Origin: Unio delphinus
Taxonomy: Eukaryota > Mollusca > Bivalvia > Unionida > Unionidae
Assembly (NCBI GenBank): GCA_029339505.1
Contig: JAQISU010000081.1
Span: 15,537,001-15,601,000 of the forward strand
Direction of reading: 5' to 3'
Length of the DNA: 64,000 bases
The notes beneath the pieces were generated by a model. The model made no database searches. It was not told the origin of the DNA and saw only the letters and a program-made list of their open reading frames with translations. Shown one piece after another: positions 11,789-24,330 of the stretch; the first letter of the stretch is position 1; the number at the start of each line of letters is the position of its first letter. Made by a program: the position numbers and the translations under genes.

Positions 11789-13686
11789 ATGTCGCAAAAA
11801 CAACGAAGCAAAATATGGGATTATTTTGAGATAATTGCCATAGACGAGTCAAAGGCAGATTGCTTGGTTCCACAGTGCAAGGATAAATTAAAACGAGGAG
11901 GTAATGATCCACGTTCATATGGAACCAGCAGACTTATCAATCACCTGCGTGCAAAACATCCAGATGAATATAAAAAGTATACCGGAATCTGTGACATCGA
12001 AAAGAAATGAAAAGCCGAAGAAGTAATGCAGCCTGGAAAGAAACACAGAGTACAGACAATAGAGTTCCTGCTAGAAAAGAAAAAACCGTTTGAGGCTAAC
12101 AACCCGCACCAGTTAATCATAACTAAGAAGATCATAGAAATGAATGCGGCTGATATGCCTTTCAGCATGATTAACAACGTAGGCTTCACTCGCTTTCTGA
12201 ATGAACTTGAACCTCGTTACGTTATTCCATCCGAAGTCCATTTGTCAAGAACGCTTATTCCGGACTTATATTCTGCCATGAAGAGTAAAATTGTTATTTT
12301 ACTTGAACAAGCAGCCTACATAAGTTTTACAAGTGACGTGTGGACACGCACAAATAATTTGAATGCTTTCATTTCACTTACCGCTCATTAGATTGACAGC
12401 AAGTGGAACAGGATGCCCATTGTTCTGTCACTACGAAATCTTGAAGACAGACACACGGGCCAAGTTATTTCGGATAACATCCTTGCAATGTTGGCAGCAT
12501 GGTCTATTCCAGATGAAAAATGTGGAGTTCTCGTGCGGGATAATGATGCGAGCATGAAAAAAGCAGTGGAGTTATCTGGATCGGATCACTTGGGATGTTT
12601 CACCCACACGATCCAGCTAGTTGTCAAGGTTGGACTTTTAAGTCAAAGATCCGTTATGGATGCTATTGTCACTGCTCGTGCAATCATTGGGCCTTTTTGG
12701 CATTCAACTCAAGCCACAGAACAATTGCTCAGAATCCAGAAGTCTTTGACATGCGAGGACGGCACGCCATACCCGACACACCGTCTTATCCAGGATGTTA
12801 CAACCCGCTGGAATTCTACGTTCTACATGCTCGAGCGCCTCATAGAACAAAAGAAAGCTATTGCCCTCTATTGTCAGGAAAATGATGGGGTTACAAATCT
12901 AATGGCACATGAGTGGAATTTGATGGAACGGGTTTTGATTATGCTTCAACCATTCGAACAGGAAACCAGGAATGCCAGTATGTCTACTACAACAGCAAGC
13001 ATGATCATCCCCAGTGTTCGCGTTCTCATGGTAACTTTAACAAAACCTGCAAGAGTCGGAGATGACATCGGACTACAGACCATGCGGGCGGACATGCTGA
13101 AAGATTTGCGTACACATTAAGAGGAAGTGGAGACAAACAAGTTGTGTGCACTTGCAACAGTTTTGGATCCCACTTACAAATTGTTGGTTTTTAATGCGCA
13201 TGGGCATGATGCTGTAAACGCATGTTAATGGACAAACTACTGATCGAGTATGAAAAAACAACCACCGCTGTCAACATTCCAGACTCATCAGAATTGGATC
13301 CAGGACCTTCAACTTCGACTGGCCTAGATTCCTACTACCAGGAGTTATTTGCCTCTAGCACATCCGACCAAAATCTCGCCTCTGCATCCCTGTCATCTGA
13401 ATTCACGTGCCAGCACGAATTGGATTCGTATCTAGCTGAGATAAATCAGCTGAGGACTTCACCACCAATGGACCCAGTTATATACTGGAAATCCTGGGAA
13501 AAAATGTTCCAGCTTCTGGCAGCTGTCACTAAACGTTTTTGTTCAATACCGTCCTCTAGCATCGATAGTGAAAGAAGTTTTAGCACCGCAGGTGCTATTT
13601 GCAGCAACAAACGATCGAGCATGTCCGCTAAAAAAAACAGAGATGCTACTATTTCTTGCAAAGAACTTGGAAGTTATAAATTTTGA
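11789..13686 (+). pseudogene. hAT transposase (BED finger type), inactivated
   Basis: The start at 11,789 opens a BED zinc finger (about residues 5-65: IWDYFEI, C-x4-C around CLVPQC, and LINHLRAKH). In the same frame follow the RNase H-like catalytic region (ISFTSDVWT near 12,330; CFTHTIQLVVK near 12,596; TRWNSTFYMLERL near 12,803) and LDPTYK near 13,165. The hAT C-terminal dimerisation region lies at about 13,475-13,670 (WKSWEKMFQLLAAVTKRF, SIDSERSFSTAG) in another frame. In-frame stops occur at 12,008, 12,389 and 13,118, and a frame change near 13,200. The layout is that of an ordinary hAT transposase, so this is a dead copy. It sits centrally between the inverted ends. Confidence 0.85.
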
Positions 13687-13764
13687 TTAAATTTCTTTAT
13701 TATCTATTAAACTGCGCGTTTTTACTTAGGTAGATGAAACATGGCAGAAATAAACTGCTTAATT

Positions 13765-13797
13765 ATTGTATTGTATTGTATTGTATTGTATTGTGCG
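13765..13797. repeat. (TTGTA)n microsatellite
   Basis: Six to seven copies of a pentanucleotide inside the 3' non-coding part of the hAT element. Confidence 0.9.
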
Positions 13798-14279
13798 CTA
13801 CATAAATATATCAATATTCAAGACTCTTTAACTCGCATTTCTAAATTTATTATATTATAATATCTTTGCCAAAAAACAAGAACAATATCACAGGAAAATA
13901 AATACTGAGGGCGCCATAACATGTGGATTTCAGTTTGCGAGTTTTATTTGTAAAATCGTAAAATTTTATAATTATTATATATAACAATGTGATCTTAGAA
14001 AAAACGTTATAATGTTTCAGTGCATTTTACAAAAATAAAAAAATTTCATGGATTCTTTGTGGCTTTGAACTTCATTGCATTTTGCTATAGTCCTGCCATA
14101 TCCTTCCCCTTGTGACGTCGGTGTGATGTGCAAAACATGTGTAGCATGGTTTAAAAAGTTAATTTGAAAAATCTTTTAATTTAGCATTTCCGATTGAATC
14201 GTATCCGGAATCGGAAAAATTTCATGCCCAAAATCCGGAATCGGAAATCAGTAGAAAAATGCTAATCGGTTATGCCCTA

Positions 14280-16929
14280 ATAATAATAATAATAATAATA
14301 ACAATAAAAATAATTTTAACATTATTTCATCAATGTTCTAATTTTTAATGTTACTGTGTTTCATATGTAAATCAGGGTATTTCAATTCATTCTATACAAT
14401 AAGTTTATTTCTCTCCTTCCAATTAACTTAATAATTAAAAAATGGATCATTTAATACCCTCTCTCATTTGACTGAACAAAAATGTAGAAATATTCACAAA
14501 GAGTTTTTGAATGAACAATAATAAAAGATTACTGTACATTTTTATCTGAGTAAGTTCTGTGCAAAATGTGCATTACTTCAGCTACAGAATCACCAAAAAC
14601 AGCTGAAACACTAAAAAAAAACTTAAGTTGCTATTGATACAGAATACACAAGACAATTATGTCAATCAGGCCTGCATGTGTACTGACACTTGCATTACAC
14701 CTCTGAAGCCCCAGTTTCAAACCTGGGCTTCAATACAACCATGCAATTTCAGGTTATCTACTTTCCTTAATATCAAAGACCGCATCCACTAACATTGGCC
14801 ATTACATTTGTACACGCAATGCAAACTGAATAAAATATAAATCTTTATTCAATACACATAATTAACTATTGCTTGATGCTCAGCAATAATTAAATTAAGT
14901 ATACATTGTATATTGCTGTTTGCTCAAAAACAATGCTTTTTTGCACCAGGGCTGTTTGTATTAGATCTGGCTTACTGTATTAAATCACTTACTATTGCTT
15001 GTTGGTCAGCAAGCATTATATAATAGTACATAATTTTGTTCCAGGGCTGTTTGTATCAGTCTGGGAATTTTAAGTTTAAAAATAGTAAAGTGGGTACATA
15101 CTTCCTGTTTCTTTGAAGACCCCCCCCCCCCTCTCCCCAGCACCAAATGAAAAATGATTACCACAAACCTTGACGATGCAAAAGTTAGTTCTTTTTTACC
15201 AGGTAAGTAAATGTCATCTTTATTAGTTGTGGTTTAAAACTAACTGTCTGCAAATGTTATGGGTATAACTGGTATCAGGTTCTAATTTACAAAATTATAT
15301 TGATACTGGGGGATACACTAATGCAACTATAACAACGTAACAATTTTACCCACAATGCCTTGCATAAAATTACCAAAAAGATTTGCAAAAATGGGTATTT
15401 GTATAAGGAGTAAAAAGCTTTAGTGACTTCCATTTGTAAGTTGCAGCAAAATATTCTACAGGTATGTCTGAACAAATTAATCGATTAATTTAGCACAAAA
15501 GGTACAACTAAGGCAAAAATATGATAAACCTTCAATCAACAGAGATATACTCTATGGATAAAGAAAACCTGTAGGAATCAATGAAAACTGTTTCTTCCAT
15601 GATTTTATTCTTTCAACTGCTGTTACTGCAACCATGAAACAACATATACCAAAGAAAGTAAAGAAATATTTTCTTTAAGACTTAACGTGTTGACATGATA
15701 TGCTAGTAGCCTGTGGAGAAAAGTCAATGTCATGGATAGAAGATCACTGAACACGTCTCGGATACTGCCAAAATATATTCCATGTCAAGTCTGATTGAAA
15801 TCTAAAACTACTGTTGGAATTGTTGTATTCGCATGACATGATCATTTAAAAGTCTTAGTTACAACCACTGAACTTGTACTCCTACAAACTTATCTTCAGA
15901 CATGATTGTTTAAAAGCCTTAGCTACAACCACTGAACTTTTACTCCAAGTTTATCTTCAGATAAATCCACAACCCTGGCTTGACTTCATTCATACTTGTC
16001 AGTGTCATGTGTCTAGTAATTATAGACAGAAACATTTGATCTTGAAATCATTGTCAGAGTGCTGACAGTCAGTTTAGTTGTTGAAATGCAACAAAATTCA
16101 TATGTAAACTTATGAGTCAATGTGTTCATAATCTCACTGAAGAACAAACATTTAATTTTGACCTCGAGCCTGAAATTCAGTTTTCAAACTTATTCACAAG
16201 AGTGCCAAGACATAAAAAAATATTAAGTTGAATCAAAATCTATTCAAATTTGTCATAGTTAATGATTTTTGCTATTATTTATATAGTGGTGTTAGTATCC
16301 TCTTCTGTAAAGACAACTGTCCTTATGAAAGCATACAGACAACATGTTCAAGATGGTCACCACAGTAGCTAACTCAGAGGTCAGATCTTTATTTTCTTTT
16401 AGGAAATTTTTTCCACAGTACTGTATTGGAGTATTGGAAGCCTTTCTTAAATTAATCTGTTTTTCTTTTTGGTGGATGAAGGTTTCCATGTTATGATGAC
16501 CTCAACTGGTAATGTGTTGAACAAAGCCTGAATAAATTCTGATGAATAATCAAATTATACATTTAATATAATGTGTGCTGCCCCATTCTTGAAGTTAAAG
16601 CTCAGTTTCCTCAAAGCTGAATAAAACTCCAGAATTGGAAAAATATATACATTGTAGGTCAGAGAAGTTTCTGTAAGAGAATGTTTCTTGATTACAGAGA
16701 GTATGTCTATTTTCAATGATACTGCTTTACAAATATTGTCAAAATGGACGTCCCTTTGTAAATTGTTGCAACAGATACACTTACGACCTCTTCATTTTTG
16801 ACATTTTCTAACTAAAAATTATTCATTGTAAGAGAATATTCTAGGTTCCCTAACTTATATAGCTTTTGTGATGTCCCTAAAATCATCCTTTGCTTGACCA
16901 TTTATTACATTTTTTGTCTTCAAGATATA
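14280..16929. other. Non-coding AT-rich DNA, partly duplicated at 20.5-21.5 kb
   Basis: Begins with an (AAT)n tract. No gene is supported. Between about 14,400 and 15,400 several words recur in the same order at 20,640-21,430: 'ctccttccaattaactta', 'gctgtttgta' or 'gttgtttatt', 'aaaccttgac', 'cacaatgccttg'. This indicates an old segmental duplication. A C-run lies at 15,121-15,131. Confidence 0.5.
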
Positions 16930-17168
16930 TTGGGGGTTGGGGGCCGAGTGGTTTAAGCACCATCTGTTACGGATCTCTGCCATCTCACCTGTCTGTGTGG
17001 GTTTGAGTCTCAGATTTGGCCAATGTGGGTTATGTGAGAAAGCTTGCCAGTAGCTTCTTGTGGGTCGGTGGTTCTTTCTGGGTTTTCCGGGTTCTTCCTC
17101 CACCAATAATACTGGCTGCCATATATAGCCTATCTTGTGCTGAAAAATGGCGTTAAACCATAAAAACA
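16930..17168 (+). mobile_element. tRNA-derived SINE, family A copy 3 (best preserved)
   Basis: Starts with the tRNA-like head (A-box-like 'ggccgagtggtttaagc', B-box-like 'gggtttgagtctc'), followed by 'gagaaagcttgccagtagc', 'gtgggtcggtggttctttc' and the end 'aaaatggcgttaaacc' with an A-rich tail 'aaaaacaaacaaac'. The orientation is opposite to copies 1, 2 and 4. It is the clearest copy for defining the family. Confidence 0.8.
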
Positions 17169-17289
17169 AACAAACATATATTGGGAAGATAGTGTCATGG
17201 AAATTTATATACTTTATGTTTATGCCTTATACCTGAACTACATGTTTGTGTGTGCAGGTGGGTGTAATTGTTTATTTTTAACATAGCTT

Positions 17290-17580
17290 TAAAAACAAAA
17301 ATCAGTCATATCATTATAATGTCTGCAGTGTGACAGTTTATAATGATGTCTAGCACTTGGGCATCATGCCACAGACATGTAGCATGATGTCCCACCTAGT
17401 CACATTATCCTGAGACCAGGTTAACCAGTCCTAACAATAACCTCTTAATGCTGAGCACCAATCAAGGCAGCTGTTAGTACCATTTTTATAAGTCTTTGGT
17501 ATGACTCAGCTGGGGTTCCAATATGTGAGCTCCCACATCCAAGGCATACATACACTCTAACCACTAGACCACTGGATAGG
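17290..17580 (-). mobile_element. SINE family B copy 2
   Basis: Minus-strand copy with a tRNA-like head near 17,575-17,510 and the family tail near 17,400-17,290 ('gacatcatgctacatgtctg' on the minus strand). Shares 'ggcagctgttagtaccattt' inverted with the plus-strand copy at 27,289. A separate tRNA-like remnant may follow to about 17,690. Confidence 0.65.
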
Positions 17581-17880
17581 TTGGTTTCTGCATAGATTAT
17601 TACCCAGGAGGGGTCTGGGGATGTCAACTAAGCTTAGTCGTTAGAATTCCCAGCTAGGAGTTGAAATATCCAAGTTTAAGACTCAGCTTAGTCATGCATA
17701 CTTTTGATTTATCCAAAGTAAATGACTTGCAATGACTTTACGACAAAACTTTAATATTGACAGTGCTACCACTGCCATTTTTACTGAAAATGTGATGCCT
17801 AATCACCCCATATTGCCAAAGGCAAGACCAAAAATTGCCAAGTTATTTCTTGTGGTTTACATTAATCATGATGTGATTTA

Positions 17881-18131
17881 TTAGAATATCTTCAAGCTTC
17901 TAGATTTCTCCTTGAGTGTGAAATAAATCTCTTTGCTAAGTCTGTGACTGATGCATGGCACTACTTTATTTTTACTCCTGTGATTTGGATGTGGAAGTTC
18001 AAAGGACATCCTGTAAGCAACTCTGGTCAGTGCGTGTAAAAGAGACTCGCTTGGCAGCATCTTCATAAGCTCCTCAGATAGAAAGGTCAACATGCAAGAT
18101 CCAGTATTGATGTCTCTCACGGCAGATAATC
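17881..18131 (-). CDS. Caspase, last exon (p10 C-terminus)
   Basis: This exon encodes the main part of the caspase small subunit. The minus strand opens after an acceptor ('tttgtatttcag') at 18,131 and runs to TAA at 17,883-17,881. The codon split with the exon ending at 22,727 (phase 1) is in register. The product reads AVRDINTGSCMLTFLSEEL, an internal ALTRVAYRMSFELP, and near its end PCISHRLSKEIYF. These correspond to the caspase p10 elements (the VSxRN...GSW substrate strand, the helix with LT-V, and the IPC...L-KEL-F end strand). The usual SWR before the GSW position is AVR here. The final 11 residues after YF are a basic tail. The gene runs right to left, with the other exons at 22.7, 35.0 and 44.7 kb. 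Confidence 0.85.
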
Positions 18132-19040
18132 CTGAAATACAAAAAGAGGACCAAGATAACCTTTTATCTGGGGAAAGACTTACTGAGGAAAAAAGGGTCA
18201 TGTGTTTGTGAATTAAGGAACTGAGGTTAACAAATCAATATAGCGGCCACAAAGATGAACTGCTGAGAATTTTTATTTTCACAATTCAGTATGATATTAT
18301 TTAAAGAGTTTAATATGATTTCATTTAGTCCTGGCTTACATCTGCAGGAACAGTGGCCAAGTAGCGTGGGTGATCAGGATGCTTATTGTTATATCTGGTC
18401 TAATTCAGTCAGGCACTTAAAGGTTTTCTGTTCATAATAACATTGGCATATTTGATTAGACTGGCACTTATTTTTATGAAACCGCGAGGTTTTCATCCAG
18501 GAGATTTCTGTCTAAACTGGTCTATCATTGCTGAGCAGATTTTGTCAATTAAAGTTCATATGATATCAGATTTGCTTAATTTGTAAAAAAAAATTAAATG
18601 CCTTCATGACAATATGCTTTTAATGAATTTTGTCATATTTTAATTATTCATTCAGATGAAGCCATCGTTAGATTTTCTATATAGTAATGGTAGCCATGCA
18701 TACTTGATTATAAACTGGCATCAGTGATGCAAAACTAAATGGTCTCATGATGGTTTCTATCATGATTGGTCCAAATTTGCTGGGCATTATTTGAGAAGCC
18801 CAGAAAAGCCAACATTGATGGATGACACAGGATGCAAAATGGAGGGATAAAAGGTCATACCATAAGCTCACTCAGTCATATGGCCAGGTCAGCCAAATAT
18901 ATAACTTATAGAAATCTGTCTTGCTGGCAAACAAGGATTACAAGCTGGCCATCCAGTTTTATGGTTTAACCGTTAGGATCCTTTATAAGCTGCTCTGGGA
19001 TTGTATTTAAAGTCAAGAAGAAGTCATCTTTCATAAAAGC
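18132..19040. other. Caspase intron DNA without recognised features
   Basis: AT-rich intron sequence between the last two visible caspase exons. No gene or named repeat was recognised. The intron continues to 22,726. Confidence 0.6.
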
Positions 19041-19044
19041 ATTA

Positions 19045-19242
19045 GGACCTAAAGTGACTGAAACCTGGCCAATCACCTCAGTCTTTGAATAAGCCTTAAA
19101 ACCTAAAGGAATAAAAACCTACCCAATCACCTCTTTGAATATGCCTTAAAACCTAAAGTGATAGAAACCTAGCCAATTACCTCTCTGAATAAGAATCAGT
19201 ACCTAAGTGATAGAAACCTAGCTAATCACCTTTGTGAATGAT
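19045..19242. repeat. About 56-bp tandem repeat, 3-4 copies
   Basis: Diverged direct repeats sharing 'gaaacctagccaat', 'cacctctttgaata' and 'ccttaaaacctaaag' in a caspase intron. Confidence 0.75.
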
Positions 19243-19524
19243 TAAGTGAATCAATTAGGTAGAATGTGCATGCAAATCCAATAGGTGGATTTTGACCAGT
19301 TGGCCAGCGATGATGTAACAGTAAATAATTGTAAAATCATAGCCGAAGGAAAGGGTGTCAAAATCAACATTTTGAAATTGCTTTAAAGTGCAACATGTTA
19401 ACTATTGCATAAAATTAGTAACATCAGAATGTTATGGCTTAAACTGGATATAAGCTGGTCTGTCTTTTCTCACTACACAAGCCATTACATTTATCATATA
19501 AAATGGTATGTCTATTTTTTTACA

Positions 19525-19962
19525 ATGATATTAAAGTGATTTAGACATGTGTTAATTTTAAAGTAATTTAGATACATGTTGTTATTAAAGTAATTTAGAC
19601 ATGTTGATATTAAAGTAATTAGACATGTTGATATTAAAGTAATTTAGACATGTTGATATTAAAGTAATTAGACATGTTATTAAAGTAATTTAGACATGTT
19701 GATATTAAAGTTATTTAGACATGTTGATATTAAAGTAATTTAGACATGTTGATATTAAAGTAATTTAGATAATGTTGCTATTAAAGTAATTTAGATACAT
19801 GTTGATATTAAAGTAATTTAGACATGTTGATATTAAAGTAATTTAGACATGTTGATATTAAATTAATTTAGATAATGTTGCTATTAAAGTAATTTAGATA
19901 CATGTTGATATTAAAGTAATTTAGACATGTTGATACTAAAGTAATTTAGGCATGTTTTACAA
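19525..19962. repeat. 25-bp tandem repeat, about 17 copies
   Basis: Unit 'ttgatattaaagtaatttag' plus 'acatg', with length variants where 'acatg' is 'atacatg' or 'ataatg'. Lies in a caspase intron. Confidence 0.9.
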
Positions 19963-21940
19963 TAATTTGCTTTGTAATGAATAATTTAAAACTATGGCAC
20001 CATGCTGTAATACATGAGCTTTCTGGTCAACTGTAGGTACTTTAAAGACACATGAAACAATGCAATCCATTATGCTCAGATCCCTAGTCTATCAAGAACC
20101 ATTTAGTTAATGCAAATCGGTCTACCAAAAAGAATGATGTACAAAGACCAACATCCTTTTAAGTGAGTTTTGTAAAATCAACTGCTCAATGGCAATCAAC
20201 TTTGATTTTTCCAAAAAATACAAAGTTGGATTGACTTAACTGTATCACTGCTTGATCCACGCTTGTGGAAAAGGAAAAAAGAATTGTGTTCAACTCTTGG
20301 TCATATTTTATTTATGCATACAGTCACAAAACTATGATGGTTTTCATTCTTTCATTGCTCCTTCATGATAAATCATGTAAAACATTATTTGTCAAACTGT
20401 GACACAGATTGGACGAAAAATTCAACAAGACTCATGGCAACTAGTTTGGCCGTCACTAAATCAAATAAGGTCTGTTGTTTCTTCAAAGAAATTATTTTGT
20501 AATTATTATGATTATTATTACTATTATTATTTCAGAAATAACTCCTAAACTTAACTGTTTTTTTCATGTGCTTATCTACTTATCATAATTTAAGTGATTC
20601 CACAGTATAAGGGGTGATCTGTTTTTGTAAAGTTAATTACTCCTTCCAATTAACTTAAAAAATTTAAAAAATGTAATAATAAACATTATCTCTCTGTCAT
20701 TTAAATGAACTAAAATATAGAAATAATGGCAAACTTCAAGCAGCACAAATTTCTTAGAATAGTTAACTAAGCAATTAATTCAATTACAGTGCTCTCTGCC
20801 TCTCTCTCTCCTTCAAAGCACAACACTTAAAGGTTAGCTTAACTGAAGTTTCAGGTTTTAGAAGCATGCTGGAAGTCAGGTATAAGTGTATCACTTGCCC
20901 AAAAAAGTTCTCATGTCATTTTTTATTTCATATCCAAGATCTTTTTTCTCATTAGTCTGCATACCTGTATTAACCGAGTTATAAAAGTATTCAACTTTAA
21001 TTACCATCTTTTCAACATATCTTGTCAGTATCCAAAACAAACAAAATAAACTATCTATCTAGATACCTTATTTGCTCCAGGGTTGTTTATTTCAGCCCGG
21101 GGTTATTGCATTAATTCACTGATTATTGTCTAATGTTCAGCAATCAAAGTACCTTATTCTGCTCAAGTGCACTATTGTATAAACTGGGAACATTTTTTAT
21201 TTACCCATACTATATTTCTATTTAAAGGTATATCCTTCCAGTTTTACTGAAGAATTTTTTAAAAATAAGATAACTCCAAACCTTGACAATACATGAGCTC
21301 CGTTATTTTCAGTAGGTAAAAGAATATAAATTTCTGGTTATAACTTGCAACAAATTCTATCAATAATGCATTAAACATTTGAAAATATAATGCTGCAAAA
21401 GATATACCCACAATGCCTTGTATATACTTACCTGAAAAAACAGCAACAATGGCAAATTTGCACAAGAATTTCTGTGTTTGTCATTGGTGGCTTTAAATTA
21501 TACTTCTAACCAAACTTAATATTTGATAAAAATAACCGAGGTCTCAGGTTGAAATGGCTCCTTGTCTGTTTGAATCTAATAAAGTGCATTCTCAGAAAAC
21601 TGAATGCCAATTCAACCATGTTGAAATTTTTTTTTTTTTTTTTTTGGGGGGGGGGGGGAAACTAATTTAAATTATGCAATAATTACCCATGGCTATTGTT
21701 TAGCTTTCTTTTTCGTGCTGAAAAAGACACTGTCCATTTGATGTGTATACATCCTCCCTTAAAGTGAAGAATTGTCAGTATGAAGCAATTCCTCATGTTG
21801 ATTGTTGTCCCTGCTATGTTATTTGCAGTAACTCAGATCAGATTCTGGTTAGGGTGCTCTTTTAGAACCAGAGGATATAATCTACAATGATATTGGACTC
21901 CGTCCGAATCGTCCCTCCACATAAACAATGAAGGCTGTAT
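19963..21940. other. Caspase intron DNA; second copy of an old duplication
   Basis: No gene seen. About 20,130-20,290 resembles 8,505-8,650 ('acaaagacca.catc', 'ttgatccac...cttgtggaaaa') and 20,640-21,430 resembles 14,410-15,360, in the same order. A T-run directly followed by a G-run lies at 21,629-21,658. Confidence 0.45.
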
Positions 21941-22315
21941 ACCTAGCATTGCCGGGTTGCATCAAGAGAGCCATGGTTTCCGATGACAATATGTCTGTCA
22001 TAGATTATCTTTGATGTCAAGGGGACACATGCCCCTTCTCTTGTTTGTGTGGAAGTCTGGAACCTCCTGCACTGGGCCACCTCAGAGAAATAACACTCTG
22101 AGTTTTGGCATACCGGTATTCTGGGCAAAAAGAATGTTTTGGTAGACATTCTTTCCATAACTGGCAGATCCATCCTAACAAAATGGACTCTTCACTTTCC
22201 CTATTCCCGCTGTGGGAAAGTCCCATAGTAGATCTATTCGAAAACTCAATAGATTCCCAGGTACATTACACAGCTATTTTACTGTCTGCAAAGGATCAAA
22301 CCCTCAGCAGTTAAA
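21900..22315 (+). mobile_element. DIRS-like retrotransposon fragment (RT/RNase H region)
   Basis: The plus strand, with frame breaks, reads DDNMSVIDYL (near 21,980), LREITL (near 22,085), GQKECF (near 22,122), QIHPNKMDSSL (near 22,165) and PIVDLF (near 22,223). The order matches the RNase H region of DIRS/Ngaro-type elements: D-N-STVVAYI, then REITL, H-PG-LN--AD-LSR, HPTEWSL and P-VDLFAT. Only this fragment of about 400 bp is visible. It sits in a caspase intron and is broken. The family call rests on remembered motif order. Confidence 0.55.
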
Positions 22316-22726
22316 CACTCAGTGAAAGTCTAAAAAAAAAGGACCTCTATAGCTGTAACTAATAGAAAACCATCAGGTCAACCACATGGTAAATAATTTA
22401 AACTGCCAACTTTACCTGTTTAACACTATTTCACTAAAACTGTCTTTTCAAATACTACATTTCATAAAAACTGAAGAACAAATTTAAAATTGCATGGAAA
22501 ATTGAGATTCAAACATCTGATAAACATAGCCACCTGTCTTAACCATAAATGTTGGCAGAAAAACTAATTAATATTGATAAAAAATATATTAGTGTTATGA
22601 ACAAAGTACATATTTGTATTAAAAAAAACTAATATCAGAGAAACTGCAATCATCACAACTGTTTGTACAAAAACTAATCAACATCATGTAAATGTAGATT
22701 TATTATCAGTGTTATGAATAAAGTAC

Positions 22727-22927
22727 CTGATACTATTGGCCACATGATCAGTTCATCTGTGTAACAGGCAATCTTGGAAGGTGGCAGCACTGTTAATTCT
22801 CCACCATCTTCTTTTCCTTTGGCATCTTGTTCTGTCTCCTGACAAACGCTCACCTCCTCATCTTCCTCATCCTCTTTCATCCAGTTAGCTGGCAGCTGGC
22901 TTTCCTGCCATTCATCATCAGATGCAT
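22727..22927 (-). CDS. Caspase, inter-subunit linker and p10 start exon
   Basis: A 201-bp exon between a consensus acceptor ('cttgtatactccag' before 22,927 on the minus strand) and donor (GTACTT after 22,727). Both ends are phase 1, matching the exons at 35,043 and 18,131. The first half is an acidic linker (WMKEDEEDEE, then QETEQDAKGKEDGG), probably the exposed segment that is cleaved between large and small subunits. Candidate Asp cleavage sites are present, but none can be chosen. The second half (PPSKIACYTDELIMWPIVSG) corresponds to the p10 opening strand (ADFLIAYSTVPG in typical caspases), and the exon ends exactly where the substrate loop begins. Confidence 0.8.
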
Positions 22928-23825
22928 CTGGAGTATACAAGAAAAATGGGTAACATTTGTAACATATCAGCAATGGTGCTTTTGACGTCAATGCTCTTCA
23001 GTGTTGCAGTATCATGCAAAATTACTGTATATTTTGGCCATTTCGGGACAAAATGTCCCTAGTTTGTTAGAATGTTGATAATAGTGCCATGTGGTGATTT
23101 ACTGACTTACTGCTAACATGTCTTCTGAAAGTACTTTCCTTTAATTCCCATCTATTAATTTTTCCCCGTTCCTAACTCCTGTTAAAATTATGTGGATTAC
23201 CAATTTAAAACATTAACATTATTATGCATCAAGATTTTAAATCCAGCTTTTGGCTTACCTCTTTAAGTTTATTAGTTTTCACAGTCTTTGTGTACAGCTA
23301 TGAATAATTAGGTACCCTTAGTTGGCCATTTTAGGTCATACTACGAAAACAGGGTACACTGGGTATGTGTGGATATATTTTAGTCTCTGATGCATTATCT
23401 ATTAATATGTCTGCTTCCATACATGAAAATCTCAGAAGGAACTGTGAGTGTGTAGGATATTTTTTTAGCGTAATCAATGATTTCATTGCTCACTGTGAAT
23501 TTTTAAGTCTCCAGTATTCAATGAAACTTTAATAATAATGCAGAAAATAAATTTGTTCTAACGTGATATTCACAATGAAATGTTTACCACTTTTCAACTA
23601 AAGTATTTTAGTCTGTTTAAATGTAAAATGTTAGCTTATATACTATACAGCCATTATTGTGCTGACATACCATTAAATACACACACACACTGGCTGGGAA
23701 TAAAATATACATAAAATTCTTTTTTATGATAACAGACTAAAGATACAATAATGACTCAAGGAAAATATACATTTATGTTGTTTGTGTATTTTTTAACAAA
23801 TAATTATTCTTCTGATTCAGAAGCT
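22928..23825. other. Caspase intron DNA, nothing recognised
   Basis: AT-rich sequence. A short (AC)n tract is at about 23,680. No gene or repeat family was recognised. Confidence 0.6.
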
Positions 23826-24330
23826 CGTATCATTGTCCACCATTAGAAGTCATGACTGTACAGTGTGGAAGTCGCAGGTTTATCACTGTTGACCACTAGA
23901 AGTAATGACTGTCATGGGCAGTCACAGGGGTATCACTGTCCACCATTAGAAGTCATGACTTTCCTTGGTGAAAGTCACAGGTTTATTACTTTTCCACCAT
24001 TAGAAGTCATGACTTTCCTTGGTGGAAGTCACAAGTGTATCACTATCCAACACTAGAGGTCATTGATTTTACTGGTTGGAATCACAGGTTAATTCCTGTC
24101 CACCACTAAAAGTCATGTCTTTACTGTGTGGAAATCATAGGCTTATCATTGTCCACCATTAGAAGTCACAATTTTCTTGGTTGAATTCACAACTCCTATC
24201 ATTGTCCACTGCAAGAATTCATGCCTTTACTGGATGGATGTCACAGGCATATAATTGTTCACCACTAGAAACCATGACTTAACTTGGTGGAAGTCACAGA
24301 TTTTATCATTGTCCACTATTCATGTCTTTG
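23826..24330. repeat. About 57-bp tandem repeat, eight or nine diverged copies
   Basis: Copies share 'ccaccattagaagtcatgac', 'cttggtggaagtcacagg' and 'tatcattgt'. Divergence is higher than in the other minisatellites of the window, suggesting greater age. Confidence 0.85.

Larger units (their letters stand above)
10706..14279 (+). mobile_element. hAT DNA transposon, full length but dead (family 1)
   Basis: Ends are inverted: TAGGGCATAACCGA at 10,706 and TCGGTTATGCCCTA ending at 14,279. The flanking 8-mers AAAATAAT (left) and ATAATAAT (right) match at 7 of 8 positions, consistent with an hAT target duplication in AT-rich DNA. The interior carries a BED-finger hAT transposase remnant. The 462-bp element at 33,910-34,371 has the same ends and subterminal DNA in the opposite orientation. 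Confidence 0.85.

Noticed and set aside
16938..17015. Possible tRNA gene
   Set aside because: The tRNA-like head belongs to a SINE copied several times; the acceptor and anticodon arms do not form a clean cloverleaf.
22674..22726. Extension of the caspase exon to the stop at 22,674
   Set aside because: Sequence after 22,727 is AT-rich intron and the next exon continues the p10 fold in phase.
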